A stretch of DNA of 11,545 nucleotides. Source: a bacterium. Lineage in GTDB: Bacteria > UBP15 > UBA6099. The notes under the pieces were generated by a model. It had not been told where the DNA came from and did not search any database. It saw only the letters and a list, made by a program, of their open reading frames with translations. The position numbers and the translations under genes are program-made. Of this stretch, positions 1 through 6,469 are shown in pieces. Positions within the stretch are counted from its first letter, which is position 1. Each line of letters starts with the position of its first letter. The DNA lies in assembly GCA_029573925.1 (NCBI GenBank), contig JAKQBV010000485.1:1-11545 (forward strand). Reading direction: 5' to 3'.

Positions 1-1725
1 GGGCGCGGCTGCGGCGCTGTCTCTTTTCTGCGCTCTTTCCCATGAGTCTTTCAGGGTGGCGGAGCGGTTGAACACGAGCGCGCCGGGGGCCGAACTGTCG
101 TCCGCCCTGAAATATCCTTTTCTCTCAAACTGAAATATGTCGCCGGTTTTGGCGGACGCGAGGGAGGGTTCGAGTTTGCTGTCTTTGAGGACAATCAGCG
201 AATTGGGGTTGAGGTTGTCGCGCCAGTCTCCGCCTTCTGGGACATTGAAGGGGTCTTCGGTGGAGAAAAGGCGGTCGTAGAGCCTGACTTCGGCATCCAC
301 GGCGCGGGCGGCGGACACCCAGTGAAGGGTCGCTTTGACTTTTCTGCCGTCGGGGGAATCTCCGCCGCGCGTTTCGGGGTCGTAGACGCAGCGCAACTCG
401 ACGATTTCGCCGGATTCGTCTTTCACGACGCCGACGCATTTGATGAAATAGGCGTATCTGAGGCGCACTTCGGCTCCGGGCGAAAGGCGGAAGAATTTTT
501 TCGGCGGCTCTTCCATGAAGTCTTCCCGCTCGATGTAGATGACGCGGGAGAAGGGGACTTTGCGGGTTCCTGCGGAAGCGTCTTCGGGGTTGTTGACGGC
601 GTCAAGCTCTTCGACGAGGTCTTCGGGGTAGTTCTCGATGACGACGCGCAGCGGGTCGAGAACCGCCATAGCGCGGAGTGCGCGGCGGTTGAGGTCTTCC
701 CGCAGGCAGAATTCGAGGTACTCGTACTGGATGACGCTTTCGTCTTTGCCGACGCCGATGCGGCGGCAGAACTCGCGGATGGACTCCGGTGTGAATCCGC
801 GCCTGCGCAGCCCGGCGATGGTGGGCATGCGGGGGTCGTCCCAACCGGAGACAAGTTGCTCATTGACAATTTCGAGCAGGAGCCGCTTGCTCATCATCGT
901 GAAGGTGAGGTTGAGCCGCGCGAACTCTATCTGCTGCGGGCGGTAGATGCCGAGCTGTTCCAAGAACCAGTCGTAGAGCGGGCGATGGTCCTCGAATTCG
1001 AGCGTGCAGATGGAGTGGGTTATGCGTTCGATGGAGTCGGACTGTCCGTGAGTGAAGTCGTATGACGGATAGATGAGCCATTTGTCGCCCGTCCTGTGGT
1101 GGGGGACTTTGAGGATGCGGTACATGACGGGGTCGCGCATGTTGATGTTGGGGGAAGCCATGTCGATTTTCGCGCGGAGGGTGCGGGAGCCTTCCTCGAA
1201 TTCGCCCGCGCGCATCCTCTCGAACAGGTCGAGATTTTCTTCGATTGAGCGGTTGCGGTAAGGGCTTTCCTTTCCGGGGGAAGTGAGAGTGCCTCTGTAT
1301 TCGCGCATCTGTTCGGCGTCGAGGTCGCACACGAACGCTTTGCCTTCCTTAATCAACTGAATCGCCCATTCGTAAATCTGGTCGAAGTAGGAGGAGGCGA
1401 AGAATTCCTTGTCCGCCCAGTCGAAGCCGAGCCAGCGGACGTCCTCTTTGATGGATTCGACGTATTCGTCCTCTTCCTTGCTGGGGTTGGTGTCGTCGAA
1501 GCGGAGGTGGCACACGCCGCCGAATTCCGCCGCTATGCCGAAGTTCAGGCAGATGCTTTTGGCGTGGCCGATATGGAGGTAGCCGTTAGGTTCGGGAGGA
1601 AACCGCGTGACGACTCTGCCGCCGTATTTCCCCGTGCGGATGTCGTCGATGACTATGGAGCGGATGAAATCCGGACCGGATTCGGGTTTGTTCTCCGGCG
1701 CTGCTGTTTTTTTCTCTTCGCTCAT
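1..1725 (-). CDS. glnS: Glutaminyl-tRNA synthetase, C-terminus cut by window edge
   Basis: This cytosolic class I aminoacyl-tRNA synthetase charges tRNA-Gln with glutamine using ATP. The visible 575 residues align along their whole length with my memory of E. coli GlnRS. The class I HIGH signature lies at residues 51-54 in PPEPNGYLHIGHAKS. The KMSKS counterpart is MSKR at 278-281. The GlnRS-type stretches WDDPRMPTIAGLRRRGF and DFTHGQSDS also match, and the anticodon-binding beta-barrel region follows (KVPFSRVIYIEREDF, then FQFERKGYF). The ATG at 1725 follows a GAGG eight bases upstream. E. coli GlnRS ends soon after the FNRT..LRDTW region; the matching FNRSATLKDSW here is followed by an Ala-rich tail that is still open at base 1, so only a few residues are probably missing. 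Its promoter lies just upstream, and the gene appears to be transcribed independently of its neighbour. Confidence 0.97.
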   Translation of the reverse strand, partial: MSEEKKTAAPENKPESGPDFIRSIVIDDIRTGKYGGRVVTRFPPEPNGYLHIGHAKSICLNFGIAAEFGGVCHLRFDDTNPSKEEDEYVESIKEDVRWLGFDWADKEFFASSYFDQIYEWAIQLIKEGKAFVCDLDAEQMREYRGTLTSPGKESPYRNRSIEENLDLFERMRAGEFEEGSRTLRAKIDMASPNINMRDPVMYRILKVPHHRTGDKWLIYPSYDFTHGQSDSIERITHSICTLEFEDHRPLYDWFLEQLGIYRPQQIEFARLNLTFTMMSKRLLLEIVNEQLVSGWDDPRMPTIAGLRRRGFTPESIREFCRRIGVGKDESVIQYEYLEFCLREDLNRRALRAMAVLDPLRVVIENYPEDLVEELDAVNNPEDASAGTRKVPFSRVIYIEREDFMEEPPKKFFRLSPGAEVRLRYAYFIKCVGVVKDESGEIVELRCVYDPETRGGDSPDGRKVKATLHWVSAARAVDAEVRLYDRLFSTEDPFNVPEGGDWRDNLNPNSLIVLKDSKLEPSLASAKTGDIFQFERKGYFRADDSSAPGALVFNRSATLKDSWERAQKRDSAAAAP

Positions 1726-1754
1726 GGCGGGCCTCGCAAAAAACATTTTGAACT

Positions 1755-1783
1755 ATTATAGGACTGCCGGGGGGAAATATGAA
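1755..1783 (-). promoter_or_regulatory. glnS promoter, sigma-70 type
   Basis: Read on the minus strand, a perfect TATAAT (1760 down to 1755) is preceded, after a 17-base spacer, by TTCATA (1783 down to 1778), which matches four of six bases of the -35 consensus. Transcription would begin near 1748 and give a leader of about 23 bases before the glnS ATG, containing its GAGG ribosome site. I saw no convincing hairpin terminator for the upstream transporter gene in the 137-base gap, so some read-through into glnS is possible. Confidence 0.6.
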
Positions 1784-1862
1784 CAGAGAGAAGGCGTAAA
1801 AAGCGAGTTGCCGTTTGATTCGGGCGAAGAGAAAACTGAGCCGAAAACTACGAAACGCCGCG

Positions 1863-3233
1863 CTAAGCTCCGAGCGTTTGCAGCAGAGATTGTATAAGGG
1901 AGCCATGATGCTCGGCGGCGGACATAGCGTGCCCTATCGCCCTGAACATGAGGGCAGAAAGGAAGCCGAACACCGTGAGAATGCCGACGAGCCAGCCGCC
2001 GTGCTCATAAGCCTCCGGTAGCATCGTCTGAGCGATCATCGCGAGCATGGCTCCGGCGGCGAGACCTCCGAATATAGAGTGGACGGAGGGAGATAGCCCG
2101 ACGAACAGGATGTTTCCGAGCAGCGCGCCGACGCCGGTCATGACGCAGAGCGACATCCACATCCAGAAAATCGAGCTAACGCTTTTGCCCTGTTTTTTCA
2201 TCATCGCGCCGCTGGACATGGCTTCTGGAAGGTTTGCGAAGAAAAGGCCGCCGACGAGCGCCGGGCTGACTGCTTTGCCTATCATGCTGGCTCCGATGAC
2301 GAGGGATTCCGGGATGCCGTCGAGAAAAATGCCGAGCCACATTGAAAGCGCCGCGCCCCCTCCCGCATGGCCTTCTTTCAACGCCTGCTCCATCTCGACG
2401 GACGAAGGTCTCGTGTCTTCTTCGTGAAGCCGCTGTATCGCTTTCCGTTTCCATTCCTCCGGGCTTAAAACGGCGGCGGCGGCCAGCCCTTTTTTCCTCT
2501 GGTCCGCCAGTTTTTCAACATCCGCGCGCAACGACGGGCTGGCCTTGAGTATCTTTTCGAAATCGTCTCTGTGAATCTCCAATAGCAAAACATCGGAAGC
2601 GGCGGTGACGGTGGCCGTTCGAGGCTCTTTCCATAAGAGGGCCATCTCGCCGAATGTTTCTCCCGGCCCCAGCTCGGATATAGCCACCTCTTTGTCGCCG
2701 TTTCCTTTTTTTTCAATCCTGACTGTTCCGCTCTCGATCAAGTAGAGCCGAGTTCCCACGTCTCCCTGCCTGAAAATGATGTCGCCCTTTTTAAAGGAAC
2801 GGTCCGCGACGCTGGGAGCTATATGATGGATTTCCTGCGGAGGAAGGGAGCGAAGTATGTCAACTTGGCTGAGTTTTTCAATCATGTCCTGCATCTCGTT
2901 GCGTTTCTTAGCTTTTATGTGAGAAACGAGAGTGGACGCTTTGCGCATGTAGCCGCCCATTTTATCCAGAAGCTGGTTCAGGAGAACGAAAACCGTTCCG
3001 CCGAGAACGCAGCCTATGCTTATCGGCCAGAAGCCGGTGTGGATAAACGACGGCTCGATAAGTTCGAGTGTGAGAGCGCTCAGAAGGTTGCCCGCCCCAA
3101 ACGCCATTAACGCGGCGACAATCTTCGTGGACGGCTTAAGCCATATACCCAGCATCGCGCCCAGAGGCAGCGAAGCGGCGGTAAGCGCGCCGAACCAGAA
3201 CGCCATCATATACGGCTGAGTCAGGAATTCCAT
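1863..3233 (-). CDS. ZIP-family metal transporter with inserted cyclic-nucleotide-binding domain
   Basis: This 456-residue inner-membrane protein has three parts. Residues about 10-88 hold three membrane helices; the second, AFGAGNLLSALTLELIEP, resembles ZIP helix 2. Residues about 118-235 form a CRP-type cyclic-nucleotide-binding domain, whose phosphate cassette at 194-209 begins FGEMALL and continues PRTATV, with E196 and R205 in the usual phosphate-contact positions. Residues about 295-433 hold five more helices; LDGIPESLVIGA and NLPEAMSSGAM match ZIP helices 4 and 5, and GAMLAMIAQTMLPEA matches a late ZIP helix. The cNBD therefore occupies the long cytosolic loop that is often His-rich in ZIP proteins. 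Metal-site glutamates E309 and E337 are kept, but the usual His positions are D305 and A333. ZIP proteins normally move Zn, Fe or Mn; substrate and direction are unknown here. The start has AGGAA five bases upstream. Allosteric control of transport by cAMP is inference, supported by the cyclase gene immediately upstream on the same strand. Confidence 0.85.
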   Translation of the reverse strand: MEFLTQPYMMAFWFGALTAASLPLGAMLGIWLKPSTKIVAALMAFGAGNLLSALTLELIEPSFIHTGFWPISIGCVLGGTVFVLLNQLLDKMGGYMRKASTLVSHIKAKKRNEMQDMIEKLSQVDILRSLPPQEIHHIAPSVADRSFKKGDIIFRQGDVGTRLYLIESGTVRIEKKGNGDKEVAISELGPGETFGEMALLWKEPRTATVTAASDVLLLEIHRDDFEKILKASPSLRADVEKLADQRKKGLAAAAVLSPEEWKRKAIQRLHEEDTRPSSVEMEQALKEGHAGGGAALSMWLGIFLDGIPESLVIGASMIGKAVSPALVGGLFFANLPEAMSSGAMMKKQGKSVSSIFWMWMSLCVMTGVGALLGNILFVGLSPSVHSIFGGLAAGAMLAMIAQTMLPEAYEHGGWLVGILTVFGFLSALMFRAIGHAMSAAEHHGSLIQSLLQTLGA

Positions 3234-3261
3234 TGTTTCCTATCTTTCCGGCGGCTCCAGT

Positions 3262-3271
3262 TGTCCGGACA
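3262..3271. repeat. Perfect 10-bp palindrome in the transporter leader
   Basis: TGTCCGGACA is perfectly self-complementary. It lies within the predicted leader between the promoter (3303-3330) and the transporter ATG at 3233, about 30 bases upstream of that ATG. It could be an operator or part of an mRNA hairpin, because GGCT and AGCC flank it at a wider distance. No function is established. Confidence 0.35.
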
Positions 3272-3302
3272 GCCTTTTATGGGTTATATGTTAACGGATG
3301 AA

Positions 3303-3330
3303 ATTTTATCACGGCGCAAAGCGAAATCAA
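3303..3330 (-). promoter_or_regulatory. Promoter of the ZIP-cNBD transporter gene
   Basis: On the minus strand, TTGATT (3330 down to 3325) is followed after 16 bases by TAAAAT (3308 down to 3303), immediately preceded by TGA, giving an extended -10 of the form TGnTAAAAT. Transcription would start near 3296, leaving a leader of about 63 bases. The surrounding AT-rich stretch (about 3300-3360) contrasts with the GC-rich genes. This suggests the gene does not depend solely on read-through from the cyclase. Confidence 0.55.
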
Positions 3331-3374
3331 TAAGAAACTACAAAGATAATTAAATAAACGCTACAAGCCGGGAT

Positions 3375-3389
3375 TCGCAGAATATGCGA
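3375..3389 (-). other. Short hairpin downstream of the cyclase gene
   Basis: TCGCA and TGCGA pair around a five-base loop, about 50 bases past the cyclase stop. A T-rich stretch (about 3340-3360 read on the minus strand) begins only some 15 bases later, so this is at best a weak terminator. The rest of the gap between 3234 and 3439 holds the transporter promoter and nothing else I can identify. Confidence 0.2.
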
Positions 3390-3439
3390 TGAAGAACCTA
3401 ACGCGAGAGATTGAACGCTTGCTATTGGGGGCGGGTTCT

Positions 3440-4447
3440 TTAGGCCAAGCCTCTAAGTTCGTATATCTCGACTGCGAGGGTTTTGCCTTTAACGAAAGTG
3501 GATTCGAGTTTGACGGCGACGACTCGATCTTTGATTCTTTCATAGACGCTTCCGCTGATTATGATGGGGCAGTCGAAGGTTTTTGTGAGGCCCTCGATGC
3601 GGGAGGCTAGGTTCACGTTGTCGCCGATGACGGTGTATTCCATGCGGCGGATGTCCCCGATGTTGCCGGCTATAACTTCGCCCGTGTTGATGCCGATGCC
3701 GATTTTGAGAGGCTCCCTGCCTTCGGCGGCCCATTTATCGTTAAGGATTTGAAGCCTTTCTTTCATTTCAAGAGCTGTCATCGCGGCGCGCAGAGGGTCG
3801 TCGTCTCGAGCTATTGGAGAGCCGTAAACGGCCATAATCGCGTCGCCGATGAACTTGTCTAGCGTCCCTTCATATTTGAAAATCACGTCCACCATGGCCG
3901 AAAGATACTCATTAAGACGCGCTATCACGTCTTCCGGTTTGTGCCGTTCGGCGAACGCGGTGAAGCCTCTGATGTCGGAGAAAAGGATGGTCGCCTCGCG
4001 CTTGACGCCGCCGAGGGAGATTTTTGCGGGGTCTCTGAGTATTTCGTCTGCGACCTGTTTGGTGACGTATCTTGAGAATGTGTCCTTGACGAGGTTCCTT
4101 TCCCTGAGTCCGGCAACCATGTTGTTGAAGGCGGCTCCGAGCAGGCGCATTTCGTCGCCGCCTGAATCGACTTCGGCGCGGGCATCCAAGTCTCCCGCCC
4201 CGACCTGAAGGGCCACTTGGGACAGGTGAGCGACCGGGCGGGATATCCTTCCTGCGATTATGATTGCTATCATCGCCGCGATAGCCACCGCCGTCGCCGA
4301 CAGAAGGACGAGTATCGCGTTCCTTCTTTTCACCGACGCGCTGAGCGAGGATATGTCGTAGCCGATTTGAATCGCGCCGAGTTTTTCGCTTCCCTCAATC
4401 ATCACAAGCGTGACTTCGAGGATTCTCGCGCCTCCAGACTTGAACAT
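3440..4447 (-). CDS. Catalytic half of the adenylate cyclase (helix, HAMP, cyclase domain)
   Basis: This 335-residue open frame carries the end of the sensor (1-40), a membrane helix (about 43-66), a HAMP linker that starts at GRISRPVAHL (66-118) and a class III cyclase domain (about 145-325). Metal-binding aspartates are D158 in FSDIRGFT and D202 in FIGDAIMAVYG. Purine-recognition residues are K198 in DKF and T272 in EYTVIGD. Transition-state residues are N279 and R283 in NVNLASR. A Lys-Thr pair is typical of class IIIb adenylate, not guanylate, cyclases. The ATG at 4447 lies 43 bases past the internal stop with a weak GGA five bases upstream, so translational restart is possible but not well supported. 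Alternatively this is simply the downstream part of the interrupted gene. Confidence 0.75.
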   Translation of the reverse strand: MFKSGGARILEVTLVMIEGSEKLGAIQIGYDISSLSASVKRRNAILVLLSATAVAIAAMIAIIIAGRISRPVAHLSQVALQVGAGDLDARAEVDSGGDEMRLLGAAFNNMVAGLRERNLVKDTFSRYVTKQVADEILRDPAKISLGGVKREATILFSDIRGFTAFAERHKPEDVIARLNEYLSAMVDVIFKYEGTLDKFIGDAIMAVYGSPIARDDDPLRAAMTALEMKERLQILNDKWAAEGREPLKIGIGINTGEVIAGNIGDIRRMEYTVIGDNVNLASRIEGLTKTFDCPIIISGSVYERIKDRVVAVKLESTFVKGKTLAVEIYELRGLA

Positions 4448-4489
4448 CCTAGTCCAAACCGGTCTGTTGACGCCCTCTGAGGCGAGAAT

Positions 4490-4492
4490 TTA
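4490..4492 (-). other. In-frame TAA splitting the cyclase gene
   Basis: The minus-strand reading is GCG CGC CTG TCC TAA ATT CTC, so the frame reads ARLS, stop, ILASEG and continues without interruption into the catalytic half. A single substitution from CAA, GAA or AAA would explain it. The codons on both sides read as normal sensor-domain protein, and the frame is the same before and after, which excludes an indel. Confidence 0.9.
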
Positions 4493-5215
4493 GGACAGGC
4501 GCGCGTCTTCCTCTTCCGTCTGCTTCAGCGTCTCCTTGTCGTCAGAGCTTGAGAGGATGACGCCGTCGGCTGCGACAATCTTGAAGAATTTCACGTCGTC
4601 CACGTTTTTGACAATCTCATGCGCGATGTGGTCGACCTCGTAGAAGTCGAAAGAGAGGACCGCGTTGTCAATCATGTATTCGAGCGCGAGGATGCTTCTC
4701 TGGCGCTCTTTCTCCAGCGAGTTCATAACGGCGAACCCGGCGTATATGCGGCCGAGGCTGGTCCACTCGGTTTTAATCTCGCGCGAGTACTGCATTAGGG
4801 GCAACCCGGACTTTTCTTCTTTGCCGTTTGTCTCCGACAGGGCGGCTTTCGTTTTTTCGTCCAGCGGCTTGCCGACGAGCTTTTCGTCCAGAGAATAGAC
4901 GACGCGGCCCTTTTCGTCTGCGAGAACGAGCGACCTGATGTCTTCATTTTTTGAAGCCAGCCTGTCTAGCGTGAACCTTATCGCGTCCGAGTTGTCGGAG
5001 GAGAGGGCGTTTGCGAGGTTGGGCAGCAGCGAGTCCACCGCGATGCTCCACTGACGGCGTTTCTCGTTCTTGTAGGAACTCTCCTGCCAGAACGCGACGA
5101 ACCATATCGAAACGATTCCGAACAGGATGATGGCGGCGGAAACCAAAAGCGAAAGCTGGAACCCGAGGGTTCTGGTTCTTCTGACAGCCGTGATTTTTTT
5201 GATCTGTTCAGACAT
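4490..5215 (-). CDS. Sensor half of the adenylate cyclase
   Basis: This 241-residue product starts with a basic segment, then a hydrophobic helix at about 17-43, and then a soluble region expected outside the cytoplasm. Two similar modules can be read. The first runs around KNEDIRSLVLADEKGRVVY and closes with LGRIYAGFAVMNSLEKER. The second begins around VDDVKFFKIVAADGVILSSS and is cut by the stop; its closing strand, LGAIQIGYDISSLSASVK, lies after the stop. This resembles tandem PAS-like or CACHE-like extracytoplasmic sensors, but I cannot assign a ligand. The start has no clear Shine-Dalgarno site, although an extended -10 promoter is positioned correctly upstream. If only this half is made, it would be a membrane-anchored sensor without an output domain. 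Confidence 0.7.
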   Translation of the reverse strand: MSEQIKKITAVRRTRTLGFQLSLLVSAAIILFGIVSIWFVAFWQESSYKNEKRRQWSIAVDSLLPNLANALSSDNSDAIRFTLDRLASKNEDIRSLVLADEKGRVVYSLDEKLVGKPLDEKTKAALSETNGKEEKSGLPLMQYSREIKTEWTSLGRIYAGFAVMNSLEKERQRSILALEYMIDNAVLSFDFYEVDHIAHEIVKNVDDVKFFKIVAADGVILSSSDDKETLKQTEEEDARLS

Positions 5216-5236
5216 ATCGTCGAAAGCGAAACGCCG

Positions 5237-5321
5237 CGCGCGGCGGCAATCGTCCGCTCAGTGGATTATATCAGAAACATTGCCGGGGGGGCGACAGGGA
5301 CTTATTATTTGCCGCCGCGCG
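5237..5321. repeat. 13-bp inverted repeat bracketing two divergent promoters
   Basis: TTGCCGCCGCGCG occurs on the plus strand at 5309-5321 and exactly on the minus strand at 5249 down to 5237. The plus copy overlaps the proposed -35 of the solute-binding protein gene; the minus copy lies in the cyclase leader. Within the minus copy region there is also a perfect 14-bp palindrome, CGCCGCGCGCGGCG at 5232-5245. The arrangement could be a shared operator pair. It could also be chance in a GC-rich segment. Confidence 0.5.
5265..5273 (-). promoter_or_regulatory. Extended -10 promoter of the cyclase gene
   Basis: The minus strand reads TGATATAAT, a perfect TATAAT (5270 down to 5265) with the TGn extension that can replace a -35 element; no good -35 is seen. 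The start would be near 5258, giving a leader of about 43 bases that includes the GC-rich 14-bp palindrome. Confidence 0.55.
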
Positions 5322-5336
5322 AAAGGAGTATATAAT
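5309..5336 (+). promoter_or_regulatory. Promoter of the solute-binding protein gene
   Basis: A perfect TATAAT at 5331-5336 is preceded by TTGCCG at 5309-5314 with a 16-base spacer. The start would be near 5343, about 24 bases before the ATG. The -35 falls inside one arm of the 13-bp inverted repeat, so a protein binding that repeat would be expected to affect this promoter. Confidence 0.55.
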
Positions 5337-5366
5337 AAGAACGCGAAAAGCGATTCGGAGAAAGCC

Positions 5367-6434
5367 ATGATGAAAAGAACAGCGCTGATGTGCATGATAG
5401 CGGCGTGCGCCGCTCTGGCGGGCGTTGCGGCTTCGGCCTCGGACACGTCGCCGGGATACGATTACGCGATGGGGTTCCACTTTTCTTCCGTGGGCGGCAA
5501 AAGCTCGTCTTTCTATTACGATATCGCTTCGACTGTGGCGGAGCTTGCGGTGGCAGAGACCGGTTTCAAGGTGGAGATAAAAAGGTTCCCGTCTCACGAG
5601 GCTGTGACGGAGGCTTTCATTGCGAACAAGATAGATGGCGGGCTGTTGGACAACGGCGCGATAATGGAAATAATCGAGAGCGGCGGAGAGGCGTATCCGT
5701 GGGCCACGTACGTCATCGGCAAGGACAGAAAGAATAAGCTTTGCGTGTGGAACAGGAAAAAGGAAACGCTGAAGAGTTTGACGGATTTGGAAGGCAAGAG
5801 CCTCCTCTGGGGAGCGACGGGATATTTCGGCTATCTGGAGTTCAGGGATCATCTTGCGTCCAAAGGGATAGACAAGCCTCTGTGGAAAGTGTTCAAAAGT
5901 TTCACCGTGGCGCCAAACCCGAACACGACTTTCATGATGCTGGCTAAAGGGGACGGAGACATCGCGTGGAGCGACATCGAGGCGGACAGCATCCTGAAGG
6001 TTTTTCAGCCGGATGTGAGGTCTCAACTTTCATACGGTTTCTGCACGGAAGCCGTCCACAACAGGGGCATGATAGCGATCAATCCCAAGACGGTTAAGAA
6101 AGAGCATCTGGCGAAGGCCACTCCGATTCTGAAGGAATCCATTCTGAAACTTGACGAGCACGCGAAGACGCATCCTCAGTTGCGCGCGCCGATTGAATAC
6201 ACGAAGATGATAAAGATGAAATTTATCCCGGCCTCCCGGGACGAATACGACTACGAGTTGGCGCTGTACAAGAAAGCCAAGAAGCTCGGCTGGGTGGACG
6301 AGGCGAAATATTTATCCGAACAGTTGCAGAAGGCGTCTCCCGGAAAACCGGTGGCGGTGAAGCCGGACATGAAATACTGCAAGAAGAAATGCGGCGCGTC
6401 AGGGGCCTCGTGCGTAATGTCCTGCATGGACTGA
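5367..6434 (+). CDS. Secreted PhnD-like solute-binding protein with four-cysteine tail
   Basis: This 355-residue protein has a Sec signal peptide (MMKR then a hydrophobic stretch, likely cut after ASA near residue 24-25; a short IAAC lipobox-like alternative ends at C14). The mature part resembles periplasmic binding proteins of the PhnD/phosphonate-binding superfamily. It shows an early VGG.SSSFYYDIA segment, the lobe motif GGLLDNGAIMEI, and then SLTDLEGKSLLWGATGYFGYLEF, which matches the usual SLxDLKGKxxxxxxxxSxSGYL pattern. GDGDIAWSD and MIAINPKTV follow. A TAXI-type TRAP receptor is the main alternative. No permease or ATPase gene is adjacent, so it may be a sensor accessory, not a transporter component. 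The tail carries C338, C342, C349 and C353 as CX3C-X6-CX3C. The ATG at 5367 has GGAG six bases upstream; longer in-frame extension to 5127 lacks coding character and runs over the cyclase gene. Confidence 0.75.
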   Translation: MMKRTALMCMIAACAALAGVAASASDTSPGYDYAMGFHFSSVGGKSSSFYYDIASTVAELAVAETGFKVEIKRFPSHEAVTEAFIANKIDGGLLDNGAIMEIIESGGEAYPWATYVIGKDRKNKLCVWNRKKETLKSLTDLEGKSLLWGATGYFGYLEFRDHLASKGIDKPLWKVFKSFTVAPNPNTTFMMLAKGDGDIAWSDIEADSILKVFQPDVRSQLSYGFCTEAVHNRGMIAINPKTVKKEHLAKATPILKESILKLDEHAKTHPQLRAPIEYTKMIKMKFIPASRDEYDYELALYKKAKKLGWVDEAKYLSEQLQKASPGKPVAVKPDMKYCKKKCGASGASCVMSCMD

Positions 6435-6469
6435 GCGCGACGGCCGGGCGTTTTTCTTTCAGTTCGAGA

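Larger units (their letters stand above)
3440..5215 (-). pseudogene. Receptor-type class III adenylate cyclase, interrupted by one in-frame stop
   Basis: Reading from the ATG at 5215 to the TAA at 3440-3442 in one frame gives a 591-codon gene with a single internal TAA at codon 242 and no frameshift. Restored, it has the usual layout of a membrane cyclase: short basic N-terminus, membrane helix (about 17-43), extracytoplasmic sensor (about 45-292), second helix (about 294-322), HAMP linker (about 322-374) and catalytic domain (about 401-580). The product would convert ATP to cAMP at the inner face of the membrane under control of the outer sensor. Every catalytic residue downstream of the stop is intact, and no second lesion is visible. 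This fits a very recent mutation, a base-call error, programmed read-through, or use as two separate polypeptides. TAA is a normal stop for other genes here, so general recoding is unlikely. Confidence 0.75.

Noticed and set aside
322..1065. Long plus-strand open frame of 247 codons opposite glnS
   Set aside because: The minus strand reads a complete, well-conserved GlnRS through this stretch; the opposite frame is a by-product of GC-rich codon bias and has no ribosome site or recognisable domain.
4448..4492. Frameshift as the cause of the cyclase interruption
   Set aside because: The frame is identical on both sides of the TAA and the intervening 14 codons read as sensible protein, so a substitution, not an indel, explains it.
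1863..5215. Pycsar-type antiphage system (class III cyclase plus cNBD membrane effector)
   Set aside because: The cyclase has a transmembrane sensor, HAMP and the Lys-Thr adenylate pair, unlike pyrimidine-specific soluble PycC, and the cNBD proteins are transporters or soluble, not small PycTM or PycTIR effectors. No other defence genes are present.
5127..5366. In-frame upstream extension of the solute-binding protein
   Set aside because: It overlaps the cyclase start and both promoters, has no signal peptide, and would bury the clear signal sequence that begins at 5367.
5271..6026. 251-codon minus-strand frame opposite the solute-binding protein
   Set aside because: Arg/His-rich composition without domains, lying opposite a gene with clear signal peptide and fold motifs.
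6435..6469. Intrinsic terminator in the 35-base gap between convergent genes
   Set aside because: A GC-rich stretch followed by TTTTT is present after 6434, but I could not pair more than about three consecutive bases.
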